Assembly: GCA_025363455.1 (NCBI GenBank)
Contig: JANYDW010000065.1
Location: 91,860 to 155,859 of the forward strand
Source of the DNA: Oleiharenicola sp.
GTDB taxonomy: Bacteria; Verrucomicrobiota; Verrucomicrobiia; Opitutales; Opitutaceae
Reading direction: 5' to 3'
Length of the DNA: 64,000 nucleotides
How positions within the stretch are numbered: position 1 is the stretch's first letter; the number at the start of each line of letters is the position of its first letter. Positions 17,091 to 26,012 of this stretch are shown here, piece by piece. The notes beneath the pieces are model-generated. The model was given only the letters and a program-made list of their open reading frames with translations. It did not search any database and was not told where the DNA came from. Both the position numbers and the translations under genes were made by a program.

Positions 17091-19490
17091 ATGGCGCGCT
17101 TTCTTGTGAGCGCCGTCCCCCAGCCGAGTCAGAAATCCGCGCGCCCAACCGGCGCCTTCGCCAAGATCTGGTTTTTCCGGGCGTTCACGGCCCTCGTCAT
17201 TCCGGCGCTTTTGTTATTGTTGCTCGAAGGTGGCCTGCAAGTAGCGGGCTTCGGCCGGCCCACCGGATTTTTCATTCCGGATGACAAGCCCGGTTTCCTC
17301 CGGACGAATCCGGACTACGTCAGCCTCTTCCTGCCCGGGAGTTTCGACCTGCGGCAGCTGAACTATCGCGTCGCGGAGAAAAAACCGGCCAACGCGGTGC
17401 GGATCGTCGTGCTCGGTGAATCGGCCGCCCAAGGGATCCCGGTGCCGATGTTTGCCTTTGCGCCCCAATTGCGCGCGCAGCTGCGCGCGCGTTATCCTGA
17501 AAAAAATATCGAGGTCATCAACACCGGCGTGGTCGCGATCAATTCGCACGTGGTTTATCAGATCGCCCGGGATGTGGCGCGCTATGCGCCGGACCTCTTC
17601 GTGGTTTATATGGGCAACAACGAGGTGGTCGGGCCCTATGGCCCCGGATGCTCCTATTTGTCGGACATGCGACCGCTGTGGGCGATTCGTTTGGGTGCCT
17701 GGGTGCAATCGACCCGCACCGGGCAGCTGGTCGCTGCCGCCATGGCGAAGGTCGCCCGCCTGAAAAAACCACCGCTGGAATGGGGCGGCATGGCGATGTT
17801 TGTGAACAGCGCTGTGCGCGGCGACGATCCCCGGCTGGAGGCAGTCTATCGGAACTTCGAAGCCAACCTGCGCGACATTGTCCGGGTAGCCACCAGGGCC
17901 GGCGCCCAAACTCTGCTCTGTACGGTGGTGTCGAACCTGAAGGACAGCCCGCCGTTTCTTTCCCTGCACCGGCCTGATCTCGCCCCGACGGACCTGACCG
18001 CATGGCAACATGCTTTTGCCGAGGGCCGGCTCGCGTGGAAACTGGGCGAGACCGCGGCAGCCCGGAGCCATCTGAACGAGGCTTGGCGCGTTGACCCACA
18101 ACATGCCGACACCGCCTTCATGCTCGGCGACCTCGACCAGCAGGTGGGCGAAACCAACGCCGCCCGCCAGTGGTTTATCGCGGCCCAACGCTGGGATGCG
18201 CTCCGCTTTCGGCCGGATCCCAAGCTAAATGAAATCATTCGCGCGGTGGCCCGCGATCAACCTTTTGTCCGTCTGGTGGATTCCGCGCGGCTGCTCGGCT
18301 CGGATCCTGCCTCGACCGGAGCGTCCGCCGGACGGGAACTGTTCTTTGAGCACGTGCACTTTGACTGGGAGGGAAACTACCAGCTCGCCCGGCTCATCGC
18401 CGAAGGCGCCGGGGCGACGCTGTTCAAAAGCGAGACCGGCCAGCGGCCGTGGCTTGATTCCACCGGGTGCGCGGCCGCCCTCGGTTACACGGCCCAGGCC
18501 CGTTTTACCGTCCTGCAACGGACCACCTTGATCACCCAGAACCCGCCATTCACCAACCAGCTCACTTACCCGCAAGATCAGGCCTGGATGGCGCGGGCCC
18601 TCGCCCAAGCGGACGCGGAGCACCGCAATCCCGAAGTCATCAAGCGCGCCCAGGTCGCCGTGCAGGCGGCCGTGATCCACGACCCCGACAATCCCGACCT
18701 GGTGAAACTGGAGCAGGAAATCGACGATGACCTGGGCGACTTGACTGGAGCCTTGGTACAGGTTCGCCGGGGCCGGGAGCTCCAGCCGTACAATTTCGCG
18801 CTCGCCACGGATGAAGCCATCAAGCTCGCGCGGCTGGGTCGCTATGACGAAGCAGAAAGACTCCTGCAGGAAACCGCCCGCACCTGCACGCCGCGAGACT
18901 TTGTCAAGATGGGTCCGGCCTTCACCGATTTCTTCGCCCGCACCAAGCGGTTTGAAGAAGGACGGCGGTATTTTGACCAGGCGATCGCCCGGCAACCCGC
19001 TGAATCTAGCCTCCTTTTCTCGCGCGGCCGCCTGGCCCAGTTTGCCGGGGACCTGATGGCGGCCGAGCGCGACTATCGTGCGGCCTTGGAGAAGGAACCC
19101 GCCAATCAGAATGTCCTGGAAGTACTGGTGGGTCTGTTGATTTCCGGAGGAAAAACCCGCGAGGCCGAACAGCAGTCCCTGATTTCCGCGGATTTTCAGC
19201 GCCGGAACCAGGCCAACAACCTCCGGGTTGCGGCCAGCCTTGAGGCGCGGAATGAGCAGGAAGCGGCCCTCAAGTATTATGAGGCAGCGGTGCTCAGTGG
19301 GCCCGCGCCCGCGGCTCTCCATCTGAGAATTGCCACCAAGCTCTATGCAGCGCGACGCATGCGCGAAACGCTCGACCATTTGGCGGATGCCTTCCGGCTT
19401 TCGATGGACGAGGGAGATCCGGCCATTACCGCGGAGATCAAGCAGCTCATCGACCGGGTGCGGGCGGAAGCCGCCGTCCGCGGGAAGTGA
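17091..19490 (+). CDS. Membrane-anchored SGNH-hydrolase/TPR protein
   Basis: A 799-residue protein. One membrane helix (about residues 32-52) follows a basic leader. The next 300 residues form an SGNH/GDSL-like domain: block I VVLGESAAQGIP (Ser in GES), VINTGVVAINSH, the YMGNNEVVGP block, and late FFEHVHFDWEGN carrying the Asp/His pair. From about residue 310 onward the protein is a series of TPR-like helical repeats. Similar SGNH-TPR proteins are found near exopolysaccharide or sorting genes, but no such context is present. It is likely a periplasmic esterase or acyl-handling protein. Confidence 0.8.
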   Translation: MARFLVSAVPQPSQKSARPTGAFAKIWFFRAFTALVIPALLLLLLEGGLQVAGFGRPTGFFIPDDKPGFLRTNPDYVSLFLPGSFDLRQLNYRVAEKKPANAVRIVVLGESAAQGIPVPMFAFAPQLRAQLRARYPEKNIEVINTGVVAINSHVVYQIARDVARYAPDLFVVYMGNNEVVGPYGPGCSYLSDMRPLWAIRLGAWVQSTRTGQLVAAAMAKVARLKKPPLEWGGMAMFVNSAVRGDDPRLEAVYRNFEANLRDIVRVATRAGAQTLLCTVVSNLKDSPPFLSLHRPDLAPTDLTAWQHAFAEGRLAWKLGETAAARSHLNEAWRVDPQHADTAFMLGDLDQQVGETNAARQWFIAAQRWDALRFRPDPKLNEIIRAVARDQPFVRLVDSARLLGSDPASTGASAGRELFFEHVHFDWEGNYQLARLIAEGAGATLFKSETGQRPWLDSTGCAAALGYTAQARFTVLQRTTLITQNPPFTNQLTYPQDQAWMARALAQADAEHRNPEVIKRAQVAVQAAVIHDPDNPDLVKLEQEIDDDLGDLTGALVQVRRGRELQPYNFALATDEAIKLARLGRYDEAERLLQETARTCTPRDFVKMGPAFTDFFARTKRFEEGRRYFDQAIARQPAESSLLFSRGRLAQFAGDLMAAERDYRAALEKEPANQNVLEVLVGLLISGGKTREAEQQSLISADFQRRNQANNLRVAASLEARNEQEAALKYYEAAVLSGPAPAALHLRIATKLYAARRMRETLDHLADAFRLSMDEGDPAITAEIKQLIDRVRAEAAVRGK

Positions 19491-19502
19491 CCCGCCGTCC
19501 GC

Positions 19503-22500
19503 CTATTCGGCGAGAAGAAAAGCCAGGGCAAGGTCCACCCGTTCGCGCCAACTGCGCTCCGAATGCGCGGCGCCGGCGAATTTTAACGTCAGCCAGTCAC
19601 GACCTTCTGTGTAGCCCGCCGCGCGCACGGCCGCGTCCACGCGCCGTTGGTAGGGTTCATACGTGGCGTCGAGCGTCTCGGTGCCGAAGTCGAAATAAAG
19701 CCGGTGCATTCCCGGTTTAGGCAGGTGGCGGGCAAACCAATCGATGATCACGCCGTCGCCCAGTGGCCAGTGGATCGAGACTCCAGCGGCGCCTCCGAAG
19801 ACCTCGGGGTATTCGCAGATCGCATAGGCGGAGATCAAGGCGCCCATGCTCGAACCTATGGTGAAAGTGTGCCCGGGTTCCGGACGGGTGCGGTAAGTGT
19901 GGTCGATGAAGGGTTTCAGCTCCGTGACCAGAAACTGCAGGTAGGCGTCTCCTTGCGGCGGGGCGGCCGGCAGTTTGTAGCGCACCATAAAATCCGCGAA
20001 CAACTCCGCTGACACCGCTTTCTGCGGCAGGTATTCGCCGAAACGGGCTTTCGTGTTCCATACGCCGACGATGATGGCGCCGCGCGTCCGACCGCCAGCC
20101 ATGAGCCGCGCCAGTGCCAGGTCCGCCGACCACGGAACTCCGCCATAGCCCGTCGCCGGGTCGAAGAGATTCTGACCATCGTGCATGTAGACAACCGGGT
20201 AGCGTTCGGCGGCGTTCGCATCGTAGCCCGGCGGAAGCCAGACATCGATGCGCCGTGGCGTCACGAACTTTGAGGAGAACGCCGCCTGCGTCTCAATGCG
20301 GCCACCAGGCAGCGCGGCGACGGAGGCCGCGGTGACTACCGTGGCCGGCGCGAAGACCGTGCCGGCGCGGTTGCGCACCAAGGCAAGATAATGGCCGGGT
20401 GCCGTCGCAATGAGGCTGGAGTCCGTTGCGCCGGGAATCTCGGCGGAATCGCGTACCCATTGGTATTCGAGCGGGCCGGTGCCTTCTGCGGCCACCCGAA
20501 GCAGCAACGGTGTTCCGGGCGTTAGCTGGGCGGTTGCGGGTGGGGAGGACAGAATGACGGGCCCGGTGGCACCGGTGATGCCGAAGGGGCCGCCCACCGG
20601 GGCGACCTTCACCCCGGAGACCTGCGCGGCGACCGAGCGGCCACGCAGGTCGTCGACGGTGGCGATGAAGGTGAGTTGTTCGCCCGCCGCAAGGTCGGCG
20701 GGCGGGGTCCAGAAAACCCGGTACGGCGCCGTGTCATCGGTGCCGATGAGTTCGTATTGACCGGGACGCGAGGCGCGTCGCAGGACAAAGGTGACCTCGG
20801 CGAACCCGTCACTCCCGCCAACCTCGGCGCGCAGTTCCTGGCGTGAAGGAAAGGAATGACCGTCCATTTCTCGCCGGTTGAATGTCAAGGTCGCCCCCTC
20901 GGCAGGATTGACCAACGCGAGCCGGAGAGGACCGGTCTGGGCTGGGAGCGGAGCCGCCGCGCGCCAGACGGCGAACTGCAATGGGTCGAGTTCGATGGTG
21001 ACGCGGCCGGTGGCGTCCGCGGTGAGGGTGGCGCTCGAGCCGGCCCCGGTGTGCGAGTCGAAGAGCAGGGTTAAGTGGGCGCCGGCCGGCTGGCTCGTGG
21101 GCAGGCTGGCGGCGAGCTTCTCTTGCCGCGAATTGTTCAACGCGACGAGGTATTCGACTTTCTCACCGCGTTCGATACGGGAGAAGGCGAAAAGCCCGGG
21201 CTGGCCGCTGTCACGCACCAGCATCCCGCCGGTGCGCAAGGCCGGATGGGCGGCGCGGAGGGCACCGAGCTTCGCGAAGAACAGGTAGAACGGGTGAGTG
21301 GGGTCAAACTTGTCGTCCGCGCCAGTGCGCGTGGTGCCAAGCAGCAGGGCATCGCGGAAGGCAGGTGATTTGGACGGAAACATGTCCTCGCGGGCCTGCA
21401 TGTCGCCACCCCCGTGGCCGATCATGCCCTGTTCGTCGCCATAGTAGAGCACGGGCTGGCCTCGTGAGAGGTAGAGCAGGCCATGGCCAAGCCGGACGAG
21501 GGCGGCGAGCAACGCGGGCGAAGCGCCCGGGTTGTCCTGCTGCAGGAAATACGCGAAGCGGCCAGCATCGTGGTTGCCGAGGAAGGTCGTGGTCGAGTGA
21601 ATGTTGCTGTCGTGGTCGGTATAGAGGTCGTCGCGCAGGATGAGGTCACCGAGGGCGGCGGCGGGACCGCCCTTGGACACAAAGCGCCGGGCGGCGACGA
21701 AGAAACCGAAGTCGAGCGTCGTATCCAATGGCATGTGCGTAGAGAATTCGCTGAGCAGGTCGACATCGAGGGTTTCATTGGCGACCTCGCCGAACTGGAT
21801 GAAGGCCGGTCGGCCGGCGGCGCGGGCCGCGGCCCGGATGGCAGGAGCAAAGGCCTGCCAAAACTCGGCGTTGACGTGCCGCGCCGTGTCGATGCGAAAA
21901 CCGTCCACGCCGTAGTCTCGCACCCAGGAAGAAAAGAGTTCGATCATGCCCAGTACGACACGCGGATGCTCGGTGAAGAGGTCGTCCAGGCCACTGAAGT
22001 CGCCGAGGATGGAGCTTTCGTCACGGAAGGCGGAGTTGCCGCGGTTGTGATACAGCGTGACATCGTTCAGCCAGGCCGGGTTTTTCACGGACTTTTCCGC
22101 AGGGGGCACAATCGGCAGGTACGGGAAGCTGCGGTCGGCGGACAATGCGGGTCGCGCCGGGTCGCCGAGGCCGTTATAGGTGAAGCTGTGCTCGGTCAGT
22201 GCCGCGCCGGTCGCGGCCTCGCGCAACGGGTGCGTCTTGGTGTCGAGGTAGTCGACGCGGTAGTCTGGATAATGGATGACGTCCGCCGTGTGGTTGACGA
22301 TGATGTCCATGTAGACCTTCAGACTGCGGGAGTGGGCCTGCTCCACGAACCGGCGGAAATCATCGTTAGTGCCCAGATGCGGGTCGATCTTGAGGAAATC
22401 CGTGACCCAGTAGCCGTGGTAGCCGGCGGAGCCGGTCTGCACGGGCTTGTTCTGGAAGGGCGGCGTGACCCACACCGCGGTCACGCCGAGGTTTTTGAGA

Positions 22501-22775
22501 TAGTCCAGTTGCCTGGTCAGACCGGCGAAGTCACCGCCGTGGAAATAGCCGATCCGCGTCGGGTCAAAGCCGTGATCCTCGATTCCGCCGGGAAAACCGC
22601 CGGTGTCATTGGCAGTTGAGCCATTGGCAAACCGATCAGTGAGCAGGAAATAGATCGTCTGTCCGGCCCCGGGATGGGTGAAGCGCGGCACGACGACCGG
22701 TTCGGTAGAGCGGGCGGACGCCCCCAAGGCGAAAGTGAAGAAGAGGCACAGAATCCGGCGGGAAAGGAAGGACAT
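19503..22775 (-). CDS. Secreted GH13 alpha-amylase fused to a CE1-like esterase
   Basis: A 1090-residue exported protein. A signal peptide ends near GASARSTEP. The GH13 domain (about 35-600) has catalytic nucleophile Asp296 in DGFRIDTARH, acid/base Glu330 in FIQFGEV and Asp403 in LGNHDAG; the YYGDEQG segment is also typical. Residues about 615-815 are beta-sandwich linkers. The C-terminal domain (about 830-1090) is an alpha/beta-hydrolase of the esterase D type: YPVVYMHDGQNLFDP, nucleophile Ser976 in IGSSMGAL, and a late His in GAAHSERSW. The ATG at 22775 is chosen because it starts the signal peptide. It is divergent from the TonB receptor and presumably degrades extracellular or periplasmic alpha-glucan, possibly acylated. 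Confidence 0.92.
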   Translation of the reverse strand: MSFLSRRILCLFFTFALGASARSTEPVVVPRFTHPGAGQTIYFLLTDRFANGSTANDTGGFPGGIEDHGFDPTRIGYFHGGDFAGLTRQLDYLKNLGVTAVWVTPPFQNKPVQTGSAGYHGYWVTDFLKIDPHLGTNDDFRRFVEQAHSRSLKVYMDIIVNHTADVIHYPDYRVDYLDTKTHPLREAATGAALTEHSFTYNGLGDPARPALSADRSFPYLPIVPPAEKSVKNPAWLNDVTLYHNRGNSAFRDESSILGDFSGLDDLFTEHPRVVLGMIELFSSWVRDYGVDGFRIDTARHVNAEFWQAFAPAIRAAARAAGRPAFIQFGEVANETLDVDLLSEFSTHMPLDTTLDFGFFVAARRFVSKGGPAAALGDLILRDDLYTDHDSNIHSTTTFLGNHDAGRFAYFLQQDNPGASPALLAALVRLGHGLLYLSRGQPVLYYGDEQGMIGHGGGDMQAREDMFPSKSPAFRDALLLGTTRTGADDKFDPTHPFYLFFAKLGALRAAHPALRTGGMLVRDSGQPGLFAFSRIERGEKVEYLVALNNSRQEKLAASLPTSQPAGAHLTLLFDSHTGAGSSATLTADATGRVTIELDPLQFAVWRAAAPLPAQTGPLRLALVNPAEGATLTFNRREMDGHSFPSRQELRAEVGGSDGFAEVTFVLRRASRPGQYELIGTDDTAPYRVFWTPPADLAAGEQLTFIATVDDLRGRSVAAQVSGVKVAPVGGPFGITGATGPVILSSPPATAQLTPGTPLLLRVAAEGTGPLEYQWVRDSAEIPGATDSSLIATAPGHYLALVRNRAGTVFAPATVVTAASVAALPGGRIETQAAFSSKFVTPRRIDVWLPPGYDANAAERYPVVYMHDGQNLFDPATGYGGVPWSADLALARLMAGGRTRGAIIVGVWNTKARFGEYLPQKAVSAELFADFMVRYKLPAAPPQGDAYLQFLVTELKPFIDHTYRTRPEPGHTFTIGSSMGALISAYAICEYPEVFGGAAGVSIHWPLGDGVIIDWFARHLPKPGMHRLYFDFGTETLDATYEPYQRRVDAAVRAAGYTEGRDWLTLKFAGAAHSERSWRERVDLALAFLLAE

Positions 22776-22860
22776 GGGGTACCCTGAGCATAACAACTCA
22801 CGGACCGGGTCAAACGGGTCGCCGGGGAAAAGACTTCCATGGGCAGGAAAAAACCTAGAT

Positions 22861-22940
22861 TGACCGGTTAGCGGCCCGGCGCCGGAAAAGCGGAGTGGGC
22901 GCTGATAAAACCGCTTTTCCCCTCTGAAAAACACCGGTCA
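22861..22940. promoter_or_regulatory. Nested dyads in the amylase/TonB-receptor divergent region
   Basis: The 379-bp gap 22776-23154 separates divergent genes and must hold both promoters. GGAAAAGCGG (22884-22893) and CCGCTTTTCC (22911-22920) form a perfect 10-bp dyad. TGACCGGT (22861-22868) and ACCGGTCA (22933-22940) form a second dyad around it. The same GGAAAAGCGG occurs at 31669-31678 upstream of the AraC regulator. A sugar-responsive operator is the inference. Confidence 0.55.
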
Positions 22941-23154
22941 GGACGCCGGCGGCCGCCCCACCGGTTTAGCCTCAGAACCTAAGACTTTTCCCAACCATCG
23001 CGGTTTTTTGCGCGGTTTGTAGGTCGCGAAGGGGTTTGGCGGGTCCAGTTTGTTCAACAGAAAACCCCCCACCCCGCGCAAAGACAGGCCCTCCCACCTG
23101 CCCATGCGCGGCGTTATTCCAGGGGCTCCTCCACACCAATACACTGATCCCGTC

Positions 23155-25938
23155 ATGCACTCCCCAGATACAACCCATCACACGCGCCGGCTCCTCACCC
23201 GAGGACTGGCCGCCGGCTGCCTGCTCACGCAGACGGCTCTCTCTGTGTTCGCCCAGAACACGCCTGCCAGCACTTCCACGGACAAGGATGCACCCGTGGT
23301 ACTGGAAACCTTCAACGTCTCGGCCGGATTTGCCGGCAGCCTGGCGGCAGCGGCCGAAGCCAAGAAATCCGACAATTCGGTCATCGAGGTGATCATGTCG
23401 GAAGACATCGGCAAGCTGCCTGACATCAGCATCGCAGATTCGCTGGCCCGCCTGACCGGTCTGACAACCCAGCGGGTCAACGGGCGCAGCCAAGGTATCA
23501 GCATCCGCGGTCTGACCGGGGATTTCAGCACAACGCTCCTCAATGGTCGCGAGCAGGTCTCCAGCAGCCTTAACCGCGGCGTAGAATTCGACAATTATCC
23601 CAGCGAGCTGCTCAACGCCGTGGTTGTTCACAAGACGGCGGCGGCGGATCTGACCGGCCAGGGCCTGGCCGGTACCGTTGATCTCCAGACCGTGCAGCCC
23701 CTGAGCAAAACCGGCCGCACGGTCGCGGTCAGCGGTTATTACCAGACCACCGCATTCGGCCAGCTCACCCCGGGCGCCAAGAAAGACGGCGAACGTTTCA
23801 ACGTTTCCTACATCGACCAGTTTGACGGCGGCAAGGTGGGTCTCGCGCTGGGCTATGCCTATTCGAGCACTCCGTGGGAGGGCAAACAGTTCCAAGCCTG
23901 GGGCTACCCGACAGATTCAGCCGGCAATTTTGCCCTGGGTGGCACCAAGTCCTATGTCCGCACCAGCAACGTGGATCGCAACGGCGTGATGGGTGTGCTC
24001 GAGTTCAAGCCCAGCAGCGAGATTCACAGCACGATTGACGTGTATGCCTCGACCTTGGACGAGAAGCAGCTCCTGCGCGGCCTGGAAATACCGATGGCCT
24101 ACTGGAGCTCGGCGCAGATTCAACCCGGCTATACCACCTCCGGCGGCCTGATCACCAAGGCCACGCTGACGAACATCCAGCCGGTGGTCCGCAACGACAT
24201 CGTGACAAAGAAAAATAACGTTTTCGCGATGGGTTGGAATCTCACGATCGGCGATGGCAAGGGCTGGACGACGGTTTTCGACACGGGCTATTCCCGGATC
24301 AAGCGCACGGAGCGGAACCTCGAGACCTATTCGGGTCTGGGCTTCAACGGCGGGGCGACGACGCCCGACACCATGACTGTGACGCTCGCGCCGGGGCAGT
24401 TGCCGCTCTTCACGCACTCGGTCGATTACTCGAACGCCAGCCTCTTCAAGCTGACCGACCCACAGGGTTGGGGCACGGGTACGCTCCCGGTCACCGGCAT
24501 GGAAGGCTACCTGAAGTATTTTCAGTCCAAGGACGAACTGGGCCAGTTCAAGCTGCTGACCAAGCACGCCATGCAGAACATCTTCAACAACGTCGAAGTT
24601 GGCGTCAGTTACACGGATCGTTTCAAGCGGGACGGTGAACGGCCCACCGGCTGGATCTACAACGCCAACGGCCAGAACACGGCCCCGTTGCCCGCCATCG
24701 TCGGTTCGACGGACTTCAGCTTCCTCGGGCTCGGCAAGATCTATGCCTATGATCCGCTCAGCGCTTTCAACGCCGGCGCTTACGTCTTCTATCCTAATCC
24801 CAATGGCGACGTCATTGCGAACCGCTGGTCAGTGTCGGAGAAAATTACCCGCCCCTACGTCCAGTTCGACCTCGACACCAAGATGGGCGACGTGCCCGTC
24901 AGGGGCAACATCGGCCTGGCGGCCAATCACGTCAAACAGTCCTCGAGCGGTGTTTCCACCAGCGGCGGTGGCGGCAGCCTTGTGCAGACGCCGGTCACTG
25001 GCGGTGCGACCTACACCGATTTCGCCCCGAGCGTGAATCTGACGTTCACGGTGGCGGATGACACTTTTGTGAAATTCGCCGTTGCGCGCCAGATTGCCCG
25101 GCCGCGCATGTATGACATGCGGGCGGCCCGCACCTTCAGCTACAACGCGGCCAACGCCGCGTCGACCAATCTCAGCTTGAGCCCATGGGGCGGCGACGGC
25201 GGCAATCCCCAGCTCAAACCCTGGAAGTCCGACTCCGTCGACCTCACGTTCGACAAGTATTTCAAGGACAACAAGGGCTACTTCTCGGTCGCGGCCTTCC
25301 ACAAGAAGCTCCTGAACTACATCTATCAGGTGGGCACCGTGGTGGATTTCACGGGCTATCCCATCACCGGCACCACCACCCCGGCCCTCCGCCAGGGCAC
25401 CGTGTCCGCGCCGGTCAACGGCGATGGCGGCAAGATCCAGGGTCTGGAATTCACCCTCTCGCTCGCCAGCGAGATGATCAGCCCCGACGTGAAGGGCTTC
25501 GGGATGGTCTTCGGTGGCGCCTACACCGACAGCAAAATTCAGCCCTGGGGCCCCGGCTCCGGCACCTCGCCAATCTCCGGCCTGTCGAAGAAGGTAGCCA
25601 ACATCACCTTCTACTATGAACACAAGGGCTTCTCCGCCCGCATCAGCGAATGGTATCGCTCGGACTACCGCGCCTACATCACCAACTTCGGTGCGCCCAA
25701 CTTCAAGGGCGACGTGACCAACACCGGGTTTGGCACCGCGCTGGCCGAGAAGAACGTCAGCGCCCAGATCGGCTACACCATGCAGTCCGGTTCGCTCAAG
25801 GGCCTGTCCTTCTTCCTGCAGGGCTATAACCTCAACGACTCCCCGCTGATTACCTACAACAACGGCGATTCGCGGCAGGTGCAAAACTTCCAACGCTACG
25901 GCGCCTCTTACTCGCTCGGCGCCGCCTACAAGTTCTAA
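23155..25938 (+). CDS. TonB-dependent receptor, probable maltodextrin transporter
   Basis: A 927-residue outer-membrane receptor. A signal peptide ends at SVFAQNTPAS and a short N-terminal segment with VVLETFNVSAG resembles a TonB box. The plug domain follows (SVIEVIMSEDIGKLPDISIA, DSLARLTGLTTQRVNGR, GLTGDFSTTLLNGRE) and then the beta-barrel, ending in the aromatic ASYSLGAAYKF. The plug motifs match the Caulobacter/Xanthomonas subfamily (TIGR01782 type), often used for oligosaccharides. The start is the ATG at 23155; the upstream reading has no signal peptide. Neighbouring amylases, malQ and a permease point to maltodextrins as substrate. Confidence 0.92.
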   Translation: MHSPDTTHHTRRLLTRGLAAGCLLTQTALSVFAQNTPASTSTDKDAPVVLETFNVSAGFAGSLAAAAEAKKSDNSVIEVIMSEDIGKLPDISIADSLARLTGLTTQRVNGRSQGISIRGLTGDFSTTLLNGREQVSSSLNRGVEFDNYPSELLNAVVVHKTAAADLTGQGLAGTVDLQTVQPLSKTGRTVAVSGYYQTTAFGQLTPGAKKDGERFNVSYIDQFDGGKVGLALGYAYSSTPWEGKQFQAWGYPTDSAGNFALGGTKSYVRTSNVDRNGVMGVLEFKPSSEIHSTIDVYASTLDEKQLLRGLEIPMAYWSSAQIQPGYTTSGGLITKATLTNIQPVVRNDIVTKKNNVFAMGWNLTIGDGKGWTTVFDTGYSRIKRTERNLETYSGLGFNGGATTPDTMTVTLAPGQLPLFTHSVDYSNASLFKLTDPQGWGTGTLPVTGMEGYLKYFQSKDELGQFKLLTKHAMQNIFNNVEVGVSYTDRFKRDGERPTGWIYNANGQNTAPLPAIVGSTDFSFLGLGKIYAYDPLSAFNAGAYVFYPNPNGDVIANRWSVSEKITRPYVQFDLDTKMGDVPVRGNIGLAANHVKQSSSGVSTSGGGGSLVQTPVTGGATYTDFAPSVNLTFTVADDTFVKFAVARQIARPRMYDMRAARTFSYNAANAASTNLSLSPWGGDGGNPQLKPWKSDSVDLTFDKYFKDNKGYFSVAAFHKKLLNYIYQVGTVVDFTGYPITGTTTPALRQGTVSAPVNGDGGKIQGLEFTLSLASEMISPDVKGFGMVFGGAYTDSKIQPWGPGSGTSPISGLSKKVANITFYYEHKGFSARISEWYRSDYRAYITNFGAPNFKGDVTNTGFGTALAEKNVSAQIGYTMQSGSLKGLSFFLQGYNLNDSPLITYNNGDSRQVQNFQRYGASYSLGAAYKF

Positions 25939-25968
25939 GCCCGGACGCGACAGTCAGCGTCCCGCCAC

Positions 25969-25997
25969 GCGGCCACCAGTAATAAACTGGTGGCCGC
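25969..25997 (+). terminator. Strong hairpin between the TonB receptor and malQ
   Basis: GCGGCCACCAGT (25969-25980) and ACTGGTGGCCGC (25986-25997) form a perfect 12-bp stem with a 5-nt loop, followed by CTTTTCTC. It looks like an intrinsic terminator or attenuator. It would make the receptor transcript more abundant than the downstream malQ-permease-amylase transcript. Confidence 0.8.
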
Positions 25998-26012
25998 CTT
26001 TTCTCACCCCCG

